Under the pieces are notes generated by a model. The model saw only the letters and a list, made by a program, of their open reading frames with translations. It searched no databases and was not told where the DNA came from. A DNA stretch of 8,393 nt, from assembly GCA_041485845.1 (NCBI GenBank), contig JBGPKH010000388.1:1-8393 (forward strand), in the 5' to 3' direction. Within the stretch, counting starts at the first letter, position 1, and each line of letters begins with the position of its first letter. A program made the position numbers and the translations under genes. The stretch is from OMOG01 sp041485845. GTDB lineage: Bacteria > Acidobacteriota > Terriglobia > Bryobacterales > Bryobacteraceae. Positions 1-7,041 of this stretch are shown piece after piece.

Positions 1-474
<474 letters not shown>

Positions 475-478
<4 letters not shown>

Positions 479-1368
479 TTGGCGATCGGCAACTGCAAAA
501 CGAATGTGCTTCCGCGGCCTGGCCCTTCGCTGTCCGCCCAGACACGGCCTCCGTGCCGCTTGGCCACGGAGCGCACGATGTACAGACCCAGGCCGGTTCC
601 CTTAATGCGCGAGGCGAGCGGCCCGGGCACGCGATGGAAGCGCTTGAACACGCGCTTGAGCTCCGGCTTGGGAATGCCGGGACCTTCGTCTTTGACGCGC
701 ACCGTGACGTACTTCCCGTCGACGTTGGCCGTCTCCACGGTGACTTTCACTTGGCTTCCGGAGTACTTTACCGCATTGTCGATGAGGTTGGAGACGGCGG
801 CCTGCACTTCGTCGGCGTCGCCCAAGACCGCGGCCGGCGGCCCGGGATGATATTGCAGGGATTCCGGCGAGAGGCGATGGAGCGCGCGGGCGCGAGCCAG
901 GCATTCCTCGATGAGGCCCCCGATGGGAATGCGAGAGAGATTGAGCTTGCGGCTGGAGGCGCCCATGCGTCCGGTGCGCAGCACCTGCTCGATGGTGGCG
1001 AGCAGGCGGTCGCTGTCGACCAGCATGATGCGATAGAATTCCTTGCGCTTCTCCTCGTCCACGGGGCGGGTCTGGAGGGTTTCCAGGTAGAGGCGGATGG
1101 AGGCCACCGGGGTCTTTAGCTCGTGGGTGACGGCATTGATGAAGGCATCGTGCTGCGCATTGCGGCGGATTTCGCGCACCAGGAAGATGGTGTTGAGCAC
1201 GACGCCGCCGATGATCATGAGGAGCAGCAGAATCCCGAGGAAGAGCAGGATTCCGTGGCGCCAGTTGAGCAGGCCCCAGCCGATGTAGAGGAGCAGGATG
1301 ACGGTGACGAGGCCGGCGCCGAGGGCGATGAAAAAGGCGATGGTCTTGCGGCGGCCGGCGACTACCAT
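475..1368 (-). CDS. Membrane sensor histidine kinase of the OmpR-partner type, short two-helix sensor region
   Basis: This 297-residue membrane kinase should autophosphorylate on a histidine and pass the phosphate to the downstream response regulator. Two hydrophobic helices (about 10-33 and 38-64) are separated by only a few residues (WRHG), so there is essentially no extracytoplasmic sensor domain. The HisKA helix carries the phospho-acceptor H82 in the H-box THELKTPVASIR. The catalytic domain shows the N-box (N194-LID-N198), the G1 box (D227-EGPGI), an F-box-like KRFHR and the G2 box (GTGLGL, 257-262). No HAMP or PAS domain is seen. At 297 residues it is short for the family, which is explained by the missing sensor. 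It overlaps the regulator gene by four bases. The stimulus may be sensed in the membrane or through a partner protein; this is an inference. No strong ribosome-binding site is visible upstream of the chosen ATG. Confidence 0.93.
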
Positions 1369-1491
1369 GATTTCAGGTTACGCCGGAAGTGGGGGTGCGG
1401 GCAATCGGGGGACCGTTCCCTAAACTTGGCGAAGACGGAACCAACGGGACTTACGTGCCGACCGCGGGGGCGCGGAGATCGCGGACAAACC

Positions 1492-2568
1492 CTACTTGCG
1501 CGGGAGTGCGGCGCAGTGTTGTTTCAGGCGATCGACGGGACTGGCCGCGCCGTTTGGCGGGAGCGGCAACAGCGCCGTGCGCCGCAGGCGCATCTCCAGG
1601 TATGCGGGATCGGAGCACAGCGCGGGAGACAATGAAGCCATCATCATGCCGGACGGCGGGCCGAGATACAACAACGCGTCGAGCTGGTCTTCCATACGCA
1701 TGGGGCGCCGCCGATCGGGTAAGGGCTTACCATCGCTTCCGATCATCAAGGGCCGCGGGTAATAAGAGGCGAAGTCCGCTGCCCCCAGCGCGGTCCCGCG
1801 AAGGATGGCGAGGCTGGGCTTGGGCCACGAGTCCACGCCGGGTTGCAGCCTATTCAAATCTACGCGGGTCTCGGTATGGACCGAAAACACGCGTGTGCCG
1901 GAGGCCTCGAGCAAACCGACGATCGATCGGGCCCGATCCTCGGATGCCGGATTGGCGAGCGGGCTCCTTCGCACAAAGTGCAGGTCGCCATAGATCAGCA
2001 GCGCGCGCCGCCCTCTGACGAGGACCTCCCGGCGGATCAGGTCCGCGGGATGACCGTCGCGATCCCAGCTTCCATAGTCCGCCGCGGTGTGGACGCTGTC
2101 CCAGTCGATCGGAGGATCGCCGAGCAGCACGCGGAGGCGGCGCTCGCGCGGAAGAGACGCGTTCACCGCGCGCACCGCGCGAAAGAACTCTTCATAGATC
2201 GGCACATCCCACAAGGTGTCGGGCTGAGTTGCGTTCTGCCACGCGCGACGCAGCGAATCCGGGGGAACTTCCTCGCCGCGCACGAAGCGATCCATGACGT
2301 CCTGGTATCGGGCGTTGCCGAATTCCACGACGATGTCATTTACCGTGGCGGCGAAGCGAGCATCGCGGATGAGCGAGAGCCGAAACGCGTGGCCCTGCTC
2401 GATAGCGTGATTGTCGCCGAGCGCTACCACCGGGTGCGAGCGAAATGCGTCGAGGATCGCGCCGATCGGCTCGATTGGGACTGCGGGCCGCGGGCCCGGC
2501 GCTTGCGCACGAATCGGAGCGACAGTGGCCGCCAATGCGGCAATGTCGATCAGCACTTTGGTCATCAT
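1492..2568 (-). CDS. Putative exported protein, possible ChaN/EreA-like fold, function unknown
   Basis: The frame is open well upstream of the chosen start, but that part only mirrors the neighbouring gene. The ATG at 2568 overlaps the stop codon of the upstream gene as ATGA (2565-2568), giving a 358-residue product. A second ATG follows directly. Residues 1-23 resemble a weak signal peptide ending in AQA, although an aspartate at position 8 interrupts the hydrophobic core. The motifs VVALGDNHAIEQGH (H54, H60), IVVEFGN (E82) and LLIYGDLHF (H197) follow the pattern of spaced His and Glu residues found in the erythromycin-esterase/ChaN/Tiki group of folds. Family membership is a motif-level inference, and the substrate is unknown. 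The C-terminal third has no motif I recognise. It is probably cotranscribed with the small membrane protein upstream. The protein is surely real; its function is uncertain. Confidence 0.72.
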   Translation of the reverse strand: MMTKVLIDIAALAATVAPIRAQAPGPRPAVPIEPIGAILDAFRSHPVVALGDNHAIEQGHAFRLSLIRDARFAATVNDIVVEFGNARYQDVMDRFVRGEEVPPDSLRRAWQNATQPDTLWDVPIYEEFFRAVRAVNASLPRERRLRVLLGDPPIDWDSVHTAADYGSWDRDGHPADLIRREVLVRGRRALLIYGDLHFVRRSPLANPASEDRARSIVGLLEASGTRVFSVHTETRVDLNRLQPGVDSWPKPSLAILRGTALGAADFASYYPRPLMIGSDGKPLPDRRRPMRMEDQLDALLYLGPPSGMMMASLSPALCSDPAYLEMRLRRTALLPLPPNGAASPVDRLKQHCAALPRK

Positions 2569-2933
2569 GTCTCCTTGTTCTTGCCGGCGAGGTACACCAG
2601 CAGATGGGACAGGCCGATGGCGGCGGGAGCCAGGCCGACCCATTGAATTCCCGGTGGGATCTCGAGGTGAGCGTTCGCCGGGGATTGGATCAGCGCGCTC
2701 AACGTCACGAACGCGCCGATACCCAGGGAGATCCAGACGAGGCCGGCGAGCAGGAGGATCCGCTGCACATTCCATGCGCGGCGCTGGGTTTCCTGCTCGA
2801 GGGGCGGCATCTCGACACCCTTCTCGATCGCCGAGAGGCGCTCGCGGTGGATCATGCTTCTCCGGTTGTGGCGCAGCCACTCGCGAAATCCCATGTAGGC
2901 AATCAGGGCAACTACCACTACTGCGACTTCCAT
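2565..2933 (-). CDS. Small three-helix membrane protein, DUF6249-like
   Basis: This 122-residue membrane protein has hydrophobic segments at about 2-16, 57-80 and 98-116. Between the first two lies a cytoplasmic stretch with MIHRERLSAIEKGVEMPP (about 27-44). That HRERLxAIEKG pattern is the hallmark I associate with the DUF6249 family, which often sits beside ECF sigma factors. The function of the family is not established. An AAGGA ribosome-binding site (minus strand, 2945-2941) lies seven bases before the ATG. The stop codon overlaps the next gene by four bases, so the two are likely made together. It diverges from the ECF sigma factor across 113 bp, so it is a plausible target or modulator of that sigma/anti-sigma pair; this is an inference from position. 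Confidence 0.85.
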   Translation of the reverse strand: MEVAVVVVALIAYMGFREWLRHNRRSMIHRERLSAIEKGVEMPPLEQETQRRAWNVQRILLLAGLVWISLGIGAFVTLSALIQSPANAHLEIPPGIQWVGLAPAAIGLSHLLVYLAGKNKET

Positions 2934-3046
2934 AGAGGCATCCTTTCTTTCGCCGTTTTATACTCGTACGCGCACGCTGCGGTTGCAAGAAAGAGTCAGA
3001 CTCACGGTGCAACCGCGGGCGCCGATCAGGAGTACCAACACTGGGA
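2934..3046. promoter_or_regulatory. Divergent control region between the ECF sigma factor and the DUF6249-like gene
   Basis: This 113-bp spacer must contain the promoters of both divergent units. A near-consensus plus-strand -10 element, TATACT, lies at 2959-2964, and the minus strand reads TATAAA over 2962-2957, so the two candidate -10 boxes overlap. No convincing -35 box lies at the right distance from either, so these assignments are tentative. An AGGAG at 3028-3032 lies 14 bases before the sigma-factor ATG, which is rather far for a ribosome-binding site. The inverted repeats in this region are listed separately. Confidence 0.4.
2979..3016. repeat. Nested inverted repeat in the sigma-factor upstream region, operator-like
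   Basis: Two perfect 9-bp arms, GCGGTTGCA (2979-2987) and TGCAACCGC (3008-3016), face each other across 20 bp. Inside the spacer is a second inverted repeat, GAGTC-A-GACTC (2993-3003). The element lies 31 bp upstream of the ECF start codon. The nesting could bind a dimeric regulator, or could fold as an RNA hairpin in the sigma-factor leader. Which of these applies cannot be told from sequence alone. Confidence 0.5.
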
Positions 3047-3553
3047 ATGGATGAAGACGTTCGAGAGTTGCTGGAGAGGCGACGCTACTCGCAAGCGCTG
3101 GAACGTCTGTTGGAGTTGTACGAGAACAAGGTTTTCCGCATGGCACTCGCGTTTTTGAGAAACCCGGCGCGAGCGGAGGAAGTGACGCAGGATACTTTCC
3201 TGAAGCTGTGGCAGGCTCTGCCGGGTTACAACGGGCGGGCCTCGCCGGGGACCTGGCTCTACGCTATCGCCCGCAATACGTGCCTGTCGGCGGTGCGGTC
3301 GGAGGCTTACCGGAAGACGGTGGCGCTCGATGCGCAGCACGATCCGCCGGCCTCCAGCGTATTCTCGGGGGATCCGGAACTGGCGCGGTGCATCGAGCGC
3401 TTACCGGACGTGCAGAGAGAAGTGATCACGCTATTTTATCTGGAGGAGAAGCGCGTGGAAGAAGTCGCGCGGATGTTGGACTTGCCGGAGGGGACGGTGA
3501 AGAGCCATTTGTACCGGGCGCGTCTCGCTCTGGCCGCAATGATGAAGGAGTAG
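3047..3553 (+). CDS. RNA polymerase sigma factor, ECF subfamily (sigma-70 group 4)
   Basis: This 168-residue protein has the two-domain layout of an ECF sigma factor. The sigma-2 domain (about 24-88) contains the core-binding and -10 recognition helices, with AEEVTQDTFLKLWQALPGY and TWLYAIARNTCL. The sigma-4 domain (about 114-163) carries the helix-turn-helix RVEEVARMLDLPEGTVKSHLYRARLAL, which reads the -35 element. The length is normal for the family. Sigma-1 and sigma-3 regions are absent, as expected. The next gene begins three bases after its stop codon and encodes an anti-sigma factor, so activity is most likely controlled by membrane sequestration. The ATG at 3047 is the first start in the frame; a nearby ATG at 3051 is out of frame. 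ECF factors of this kind often activate their own operon, which is possible here. Confidence 0.95.
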   Translation: MDEDVRELLERRRYSQALERLLELYENKVFRMALAFLRNPARAEEVTQDTFLKLWQALPGYNGRASPGTWLYAIARNTCLSAVRSEAYRKTVALDAQHDPPASSVFSGDPELARCIERLPDVQREVITLFYLEEKRVEEVARMLDLPEGTVKSHLYRARLALAAMMKE

Positions 3554-3556
3554 GGG

Positions 3557-3976
3557 ATGGATTGCCAAGAAGCTCAGGACAGCATCGTGGGGTCGCTGGT
3601 GGAACGGCTGGGGGACGGAGGGCGGATGGCTCTGGAAGGTCATATCGCCTCATGTGATGCTTGCCGCAATTTCGCGGAGACTCAGGGCAGGCTCGATGCG
3701 CGGCTCAGGGCCTTGGCGCCGCCGGCGGGTCTGAGCCCGGGTTTTCGGGCTTCGCTCAGGAAGAGAATTCGGCGGGATCCGGGTTCGGCGTGGCCGGACT
3801 TCCTGCCTGAGGTTGCTCATGTGGCGGGATGCGCCTTCGCTGTTGTTCTGGCGGTTTTGTTGGTACCGCGATACGCGGGGATAGTGATTCCCGCAGGTGC
3901 GGCGATCACGGTGGTGACCTATTTCTTGCAGTCAGCGTTGCGAAGCGCCTTGGAGGGACTGGAAGGAGACGCGTAG
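3557..3976 (+). CDS. Membrane anti-sigma factor with zinc-finger-like (ZAS) domain
   Basis: This 139-residue protein should hold the upstream ECF factor inactive at the membrane. The N-terminal half shows the ZAS signature C3 ... H29-x3-C33-x2-C36, the metal-binding His-Cys-Cys motif of the zf-HC2 anti-sigma family. A charged stretch (about 62-75) is followed by two hydrophobic segments (about 87-103 and 106-125) joined by a very short turn, so both ends should face the cytoplasm and no periplasmic sensor domain is present. Its ribosome-binding site GAAGGAG runs into the sigma-factor stop codon and the gap is three bases, which indicates coupled translation. The signal that releases the sigma factor is not evident. 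Confidence 0.9.
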   Translation: MDCQEAQDSIVGSLVERLGDGGRMALEGHIASCDACRNFAETQGRLDARLRALAPPAGLSPGFRASLRKRIRRDPGSAWPDFLPEVAHVAGCAFAVVLAVLLVPRYAGIVIPAGAAITVVTYFLQSALRSALEGLEGDA

Positions 3977-3996
3977 AGGGAGGCCTGTGCTACGCG
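3970..3996. repeat. Short inverted repeat across the anti-sigma stop codon
   Basis: Seven-base arms CGCGTAG (3970-3976) and CTACGCG (3990-3996) are separated by 13 bp. The left arm contains the TAG stop of the anti-sigma gene. The right arm contains a TAG that ends a frame of the desaturase remnant on the other strand. No T-run follows, so it is at most a weak terminator. Confidence 0.3.
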
Positions 3997-4232
3997 GCCC
4001 GGCGGCCGGCGAGGCGCGTGGCGCGCGGACGCGGGGTGGACGTGATGGTTGTTGTGCCAGCCCTCGCCGAACGAGATGAGCGGCCACCCAACAGTTGTTG
4101 CGGGAGTCGTCGCGGGTGGCGAAGCGGCGGGCGCGACTCCTTCCGGCCAGCTTCCCGGGTGGGCGGAGTGCGCGGCCGACCGTCCGACATGAAGTACCAA
4201 GTGAACCGTATTGCCTCTCTCAGTACGGCCAA
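3990..4232 (-). pseudogene. Decayed C-terminal fragment of an acyl-CoA/fatty-acid desaturase
   Basis: Two minus-strand frames together spell the C-terminal signature of delta-9-type membrane desaturases. Frame one reads RRFATRDDSRNNCWVA (4129-4082). After one extra base, best placed at 4081, the next frame reads LISFGEGWHNNHHVHP (from 4080) and continues to SARHA. HNNHH (4056-4042) is the third iron-binding histidine box. Removing the one base restores the family order: DDSRNN, eight residues, then GEGWHNNHH. Homology fades after SARH, and a TAG at 3992-3990 ends the nearby frame, so the usual tail of several tens of residues is missing. The 5' boundary near 4230 is uncertain; FTWYFM (just upstream of 4200) may correspond to the segment before the NSxxH box. 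No catalytic product is possible from this fragment. The rest of 3977-4329 shows nothing else. Confidence 0.8.
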
Positions 4233-4329
4233 AGTACGCGCAGGACTACCGTCGATGGTTGGACTAAGGCATGATGGACTTGCGGGCGGGGTTCAGGCCA
4301 ACCGCCAAAAGAGAAAGATTCGCTCCTGT

Positions 4330-4356
4330 CCGCCGGGGTCTCGTCAACCCCGGCGG
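4330..4356 (-). terminator. Strong hairpin right after the lipoprotein gene
   Basis: Perfect 10-bp arms CCGCCGGGGT (4330-4339) and ACCCCGGCGG (4347-4356) enclose a seven-base loop. The stem starts one base after the stop codon of the minus-strand gene. There is no immediate T-run; a T-rich stretch follows about ten bases further on. It probably acts as a terminator or transcript-end stabiliser. Confidence 0.6.
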
Positions 4357-4357
4357 T

Positions 4358-5542
4358 TCACTTCGTTTCGCTCTTCATCGCGAACAGCAGATTCGAGGGC
4401 ATCCGCCGGTATCCGTAGCCGATTTGGAAATCGAGCGGCTTGGGGCCGGTGGTGGTATAAGCCTTCTTCAAATCCTTCTGTTCGAGCCAGCGGAAGCTGC
4501 CGTAGGGCCGGACATAATCCCCATAGAGCTGAACATGCCACGGCTGTGCGCCGAAGTAGCGGTAGGGGATTCCCGAATCGTCCTGTAAAACCGCCACGCT
4601 CCGCGCCAGCACCTGGTCCCGAATCTCCGAGAACTCGGGCTTGTGGGTCATGTACGACGTGGCTTTGAAATACGTCGTCGCGCCCTTCAGCTCCGACAGG
4701 AACGACAGGAAGGCCTGGTTCTCGCGGAGTCTCCGGTTGGCCAGGTTGGTTGAGAAGTAATACAGCTTGTGACTGGTGCGATCGGAGTCAGTCGTGAAAT
4801 CGATCTCCACTCCTTGGTTGCGGGTCCCGGGCGAAGCGCCCCTTTCCACGACCTTTCCGGCCTCATTGAGCTGCACGGAGCGATAGCCCTGGACGGTGTG
4901 GCCGCTCCGCGCCAGCAAGAGAAGGATCGGGGGGAGCAGCCCGTCGGTCACCTGCCCGCGGAATTGCCGGTCCATCTGCCGGGTGATGAAGAAACTGCGG
5001 TGCATCTCGGAGTAGACCGTATCGCGCAACCCCGCCAGCGCCTTGCCCAGATCCTTACGAGCGAACCGCTTGATAGCCGGCAAGGTGCCGGGCGGCTCGA
5101 GCGCCACCATGACGTAGACCGGATTCCGCGGGAAGAAGACGGTGAGCATCAGGGCGTCCGGCCCGCTGAACGGGTAGAAGACCCTTGAGCTCACGATCGC
5201 CGCGCCGCCCAACTCTTTGGCCTGAAACGCCTGCATGGAGGGCAGCACCTTGGTCTCGATGGCGCTCCAGGCGAGGTCCAGCGCGCGCCGATGCGCCTTC
5301 CAGGCTTCCTGCTTTTCCAACTCGGCGAAGGGGCTGCCCTCGGTCCCCGGAAGTCCGGCCATGAAGCGGGCCACGTCGTTGGCGTCGCGTGCCTGTGGCG
5401 CGGACTCGGCGAAAACGTCCGGGGGAGCGGTGTTGGCGGCGACCGTCCGCGGCGCGTGGCTACAGGACAGAAGCAGCGTGGACAGACACAGAACGGCGAT
5501 CGGCCGGATTCGCCGAAGGGGTTGGAATGGCGCGGTGGGCAT
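4358..5542 (-). CDS. Conserved hypothetical lipoprotein
   Basis: This 394-residue protein starts with a positively charged N-region, a hydrophobic core and the lipobox-like LLSC with C27, so it should be lipid-anchored and face the periplasm. The mature part has the striking motif VFYPFSGPDALMLTVFFP (about 122-139), followed by YVMVALEPPGTLP. A further aromatic-rich region, IPYRYFGAQPWHVQLYGDY, lies near the C-terminus. I do not recognise an enzyme active site or a named domain, but the FYPFSGPD motif looks conserved rather than random. A GGAG ribosome-binding site (minus strand, 5550-5547) lies four to five bases before the ATG, supporting this start. It diverges from the transporter gene. 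The function is unknown; it is unlikely to be a decayed gene because the frame is intact and domain-like throughout. Confidence 0.8.
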   Translation of the reverse strand: MPTAPFQPLRRIRPIAVLCLSTLLLSCSHAPRTVAANTAPPDVFAESAPQARDANDVARFMAGLPGTEGSPFAELEKQEAWKAHRRALDLAWSAIETKVLPSMQAFQAKELGGAAIVSSRVFYPFSGPDALMLTVFFPRNPVYVMVALEPPGTLPAIKRFARKDLGKALAGLRDTVYSEMHRSFFITRQMDRQFRGQVTDGLLPPILLLLARSGHTVQGYRSVQLNEAGKVVERGASPGTRNQGVEIDFTTDSDRTSHKLYYFSTNLANRRLRENQAFLSFLSELKGATTYFKATSYMTHKPEFSEIRDQVLARSVAVLQDDSGIPYRYFGAQPWHVQLYGDYVRPYGSFRWLEQKDLKKAYTTTGPKPLDFQIGYGYRRMPSNLLFAMKSETK

Positions 5543-5578
5543 GAAACTCCGAATGGCTTATCTTCTATTCTACGTGAT

Positions 5579-5592
5579 AAGCTTCAAAGCTT
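5579..5592. repeat. Paired AAGCTT palindromes in the lipoprotein/transporter spacer
   Basis: Two AAGCTT palindromes (5579-5584 and 5587-5592) are separated by CA in the 134-bp spacer 5543-5676. The spacer must hold the promoters of the two divergent genes. The paired half-sites could be an operator, but so short a pair may be chance. No clear -35/-10 pair could be assigned. Confidence 0.3.
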
Positions 5593-5676
5593 GACGCCAA
5601 ACTCATCGCCGGCCTGGTGCGCTCAGCGGTCCACGGAAGTCAGGATGGTCGAAGCGGCCCGGGAAGTCTGGAACCA

Positions 5677-7026
5677 ATGACTCCCGCTCCGGCTCCCGCC
5701 ATCGACGTAGGCGCCCTGCTGGACCGTGGCAGGTGGAGCCTATACCAGAAGGCGATGACGGTGTTGGCGGCGCTGGCCGTCATCTTCGACGGCTTCGACA
5801 TCCAGATTCTCGGCTTTGCGATTCCGTCCATCATGCGCGAGTGGCATCTCGCTCGCGCCGATTTTGCGCCCGTGCTTGCCATCGGCCTTGCCGGGATGGC
5901 CTTCGGAAGCCCGCTCGCCGGCCAATGCGGAGACCGCTTCGGCCGCCGCGCCACGCTGATCGGCTGCGTGCTCCTGTTCGGCGCCGCCACCATCGCTACG
6001 GCATTTTCTCATGGCCTCCTCGAGCTGGCAATTCTGCGATTCCTCACCGGAATGGGCGCCGGCGGTGCGCTGCCCAATGCCAGCACTCTGGCAGCCGAGT
6101 TTGCACCGTTCCGCCGCCGGCCGGTGGCCGTGACGCTCACCATGATCTGCGTGCCGCTGGGAGGCATGCTTGGCGGACTGGCCGCGGCGCGGATTCTGCC
6201 GGCGCTTGGCTGGCGCGCGCTGTACGGCACCGGCGGATCGGCACCCCTGCTCTTCGCCCTGGCTTTGTTGCTGGCCTTGCCAGAGTCGCCGCGCTACCTC
6301 GTACGTCACCCGCGGCGGTGGAATGAGCTGACTCGTCTGCTCCAGAAGATGAGCAACCCGGTCCAGGCCGGGAGCCGGTTCGAGGACCGGCTGGAACCGA
6401 AAGTGAAGGACCAGGCGCCGCTCAAATCCCTTCTCAGCGACCTGTATCGCCGCGACACCCTGGGACTCTGGTTCGCCTTCTTCTCCAATCTCGTTGGAGT
6501 TTACCTGGTCTTCGGCTGGCTGCCCACCATGCTCACCGCGCAGGGTCTGGATCTGGCCGCCGCCAGCTCGGGACTGGCGGCGTATAACTTCGGCGGCGTT
6601 CTGGGTGTGTTGTTGTGGGTCCCGGTAGTCGCCGCTATCGGATCGCGCGCTCCCTTGCTGTTGGGCGCTCTGGGCGGAGCGGCGAGCGTACTCGCGCTCC
6701 AGTTCGTGCGTATCCAGCCCGCGGGCGGTCACGCCCTGCTCTTCGCCGGGTTGGGCCTGCACAGCCTGTTCGTCAACGCCGTCCAGACCAACATGTTCGC
6801 TTTGGCCGCCCATGTTTACCCCACGCGAGTACGGGCGTCGGGCATCGCTTTCGCCGGCGCGGTGGGACGGCTCGGCGGATTGCTGAGCTCCGTCACGGGC
6901 GCCGCCATCATTCAGGCGGGCAGCGCAACCTATCTCGGAGTTCTCGCCGTCAGCATGGTCTGTACGTTCGTTGGACTGGCGGTTGTGGGCAACCACTTTC
7001 CCGGCAAGGAAAAGCACTCCACGTGA
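5677..7026 (+). CDS. Major facilitator superfamily transporter, aromatic acid:H+ symporter (AAHS) type
   Basis: This 449-residue inner-membrane protein has about twelve hydrophobic segments in two halves. The first helix contains FDGFDIQ (about 37-43), the motif typical of the PcaK/BenK-like AAHS branch. The loop between helices 2 and 3 has GQCGDRFGRR (about 82-91), the MFS signature. LPESPRYL precedes the central cytoplasmic loop, and the second half keeps the usual pattern. By family it would import an aromatic or related organic acid with protons; the true substrate is not evident, and no catabolic gene is nearby. I chose the ATG at 5677 because the upstream in-frame ATG at 5617 would add a hydrophilic, G/S-rich stretch with no family resemblance. 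The ribosome-binding site is weak (GGGAAG, about ten bases ahead). Confidence 0.9.
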   Translation: MTPAPAPAIDVGALLDRGRWSLYQKAMTVLAALAVIFDGFDIQILGFAIPSIMREWHLARADFAPVLAIGLAGMAFGSPLAGQCGDRFGRRATLIGCVLLFGAATIATAFSHGLLELAILRFLTGMGAGGALPNASTLAAEFAPFRRRPVAVTLTMICVPLGGMLGGLAAARILPALGWRALYGTGGSAPLLFALALLLALPESPRYLVRHPRRWNELTRLLQKMSNPVQAGSRFEDRLEPKVKDQAPLKSLLSDLYRRDTLGLWFAFFSNLVGVYLVFGWLPTMLTAQGLDLAAASSGLAAYNFGGVLGVLLWVPVVAAIGSRAPLLLGALGGAASVLALQFVRIQPAGGHALLFAGLGLHSLFVNAVQTNMFALAAHVYPTRVRASGIAFAGAVGRLGGLLSSVTGAAIIQAGSATYLGVLAVSMVCTFVGLAVVGNHFPGKEKHST

Positions 7027-7041
7027 TTTTACTCTGCGTAA

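Noticed and set aside
1369..1491. Possible terminator or promoter between the exported protein and kinase genes
   Set aside because: Only weak GC-rich short dyads and no convincing -35/-10 pair are present, so nothing could be called with support.
2569..3012. N-terminal extension of the 1492-2568 gene, which would give 506 residues
   Set aside because: The added part is Arg/Pro-rich and only overlays the DUF6249-like gene in another frame. The ATGA overlap at 2565-2568 gives a better start.
1843..3158. Plus-strand open frames opposite the exported protein and the DUF6249-like gene
   Set aside because: They have no recognisable domains or start signals and mirror well-supported minus-strand genes.
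4271..4588. Small plus-strand frame across the end of the lipoprotein gene
   Set aside because: It overlaps the real gene and the terminator hairpin, and has no motif or ribosome-binding site.
5617..5676. Earlier ATG for the transporter
   Set aside because: It would add 20 hydrophilic residues unlike the family; the ATG at 5677 fits the usual N-terminus better.
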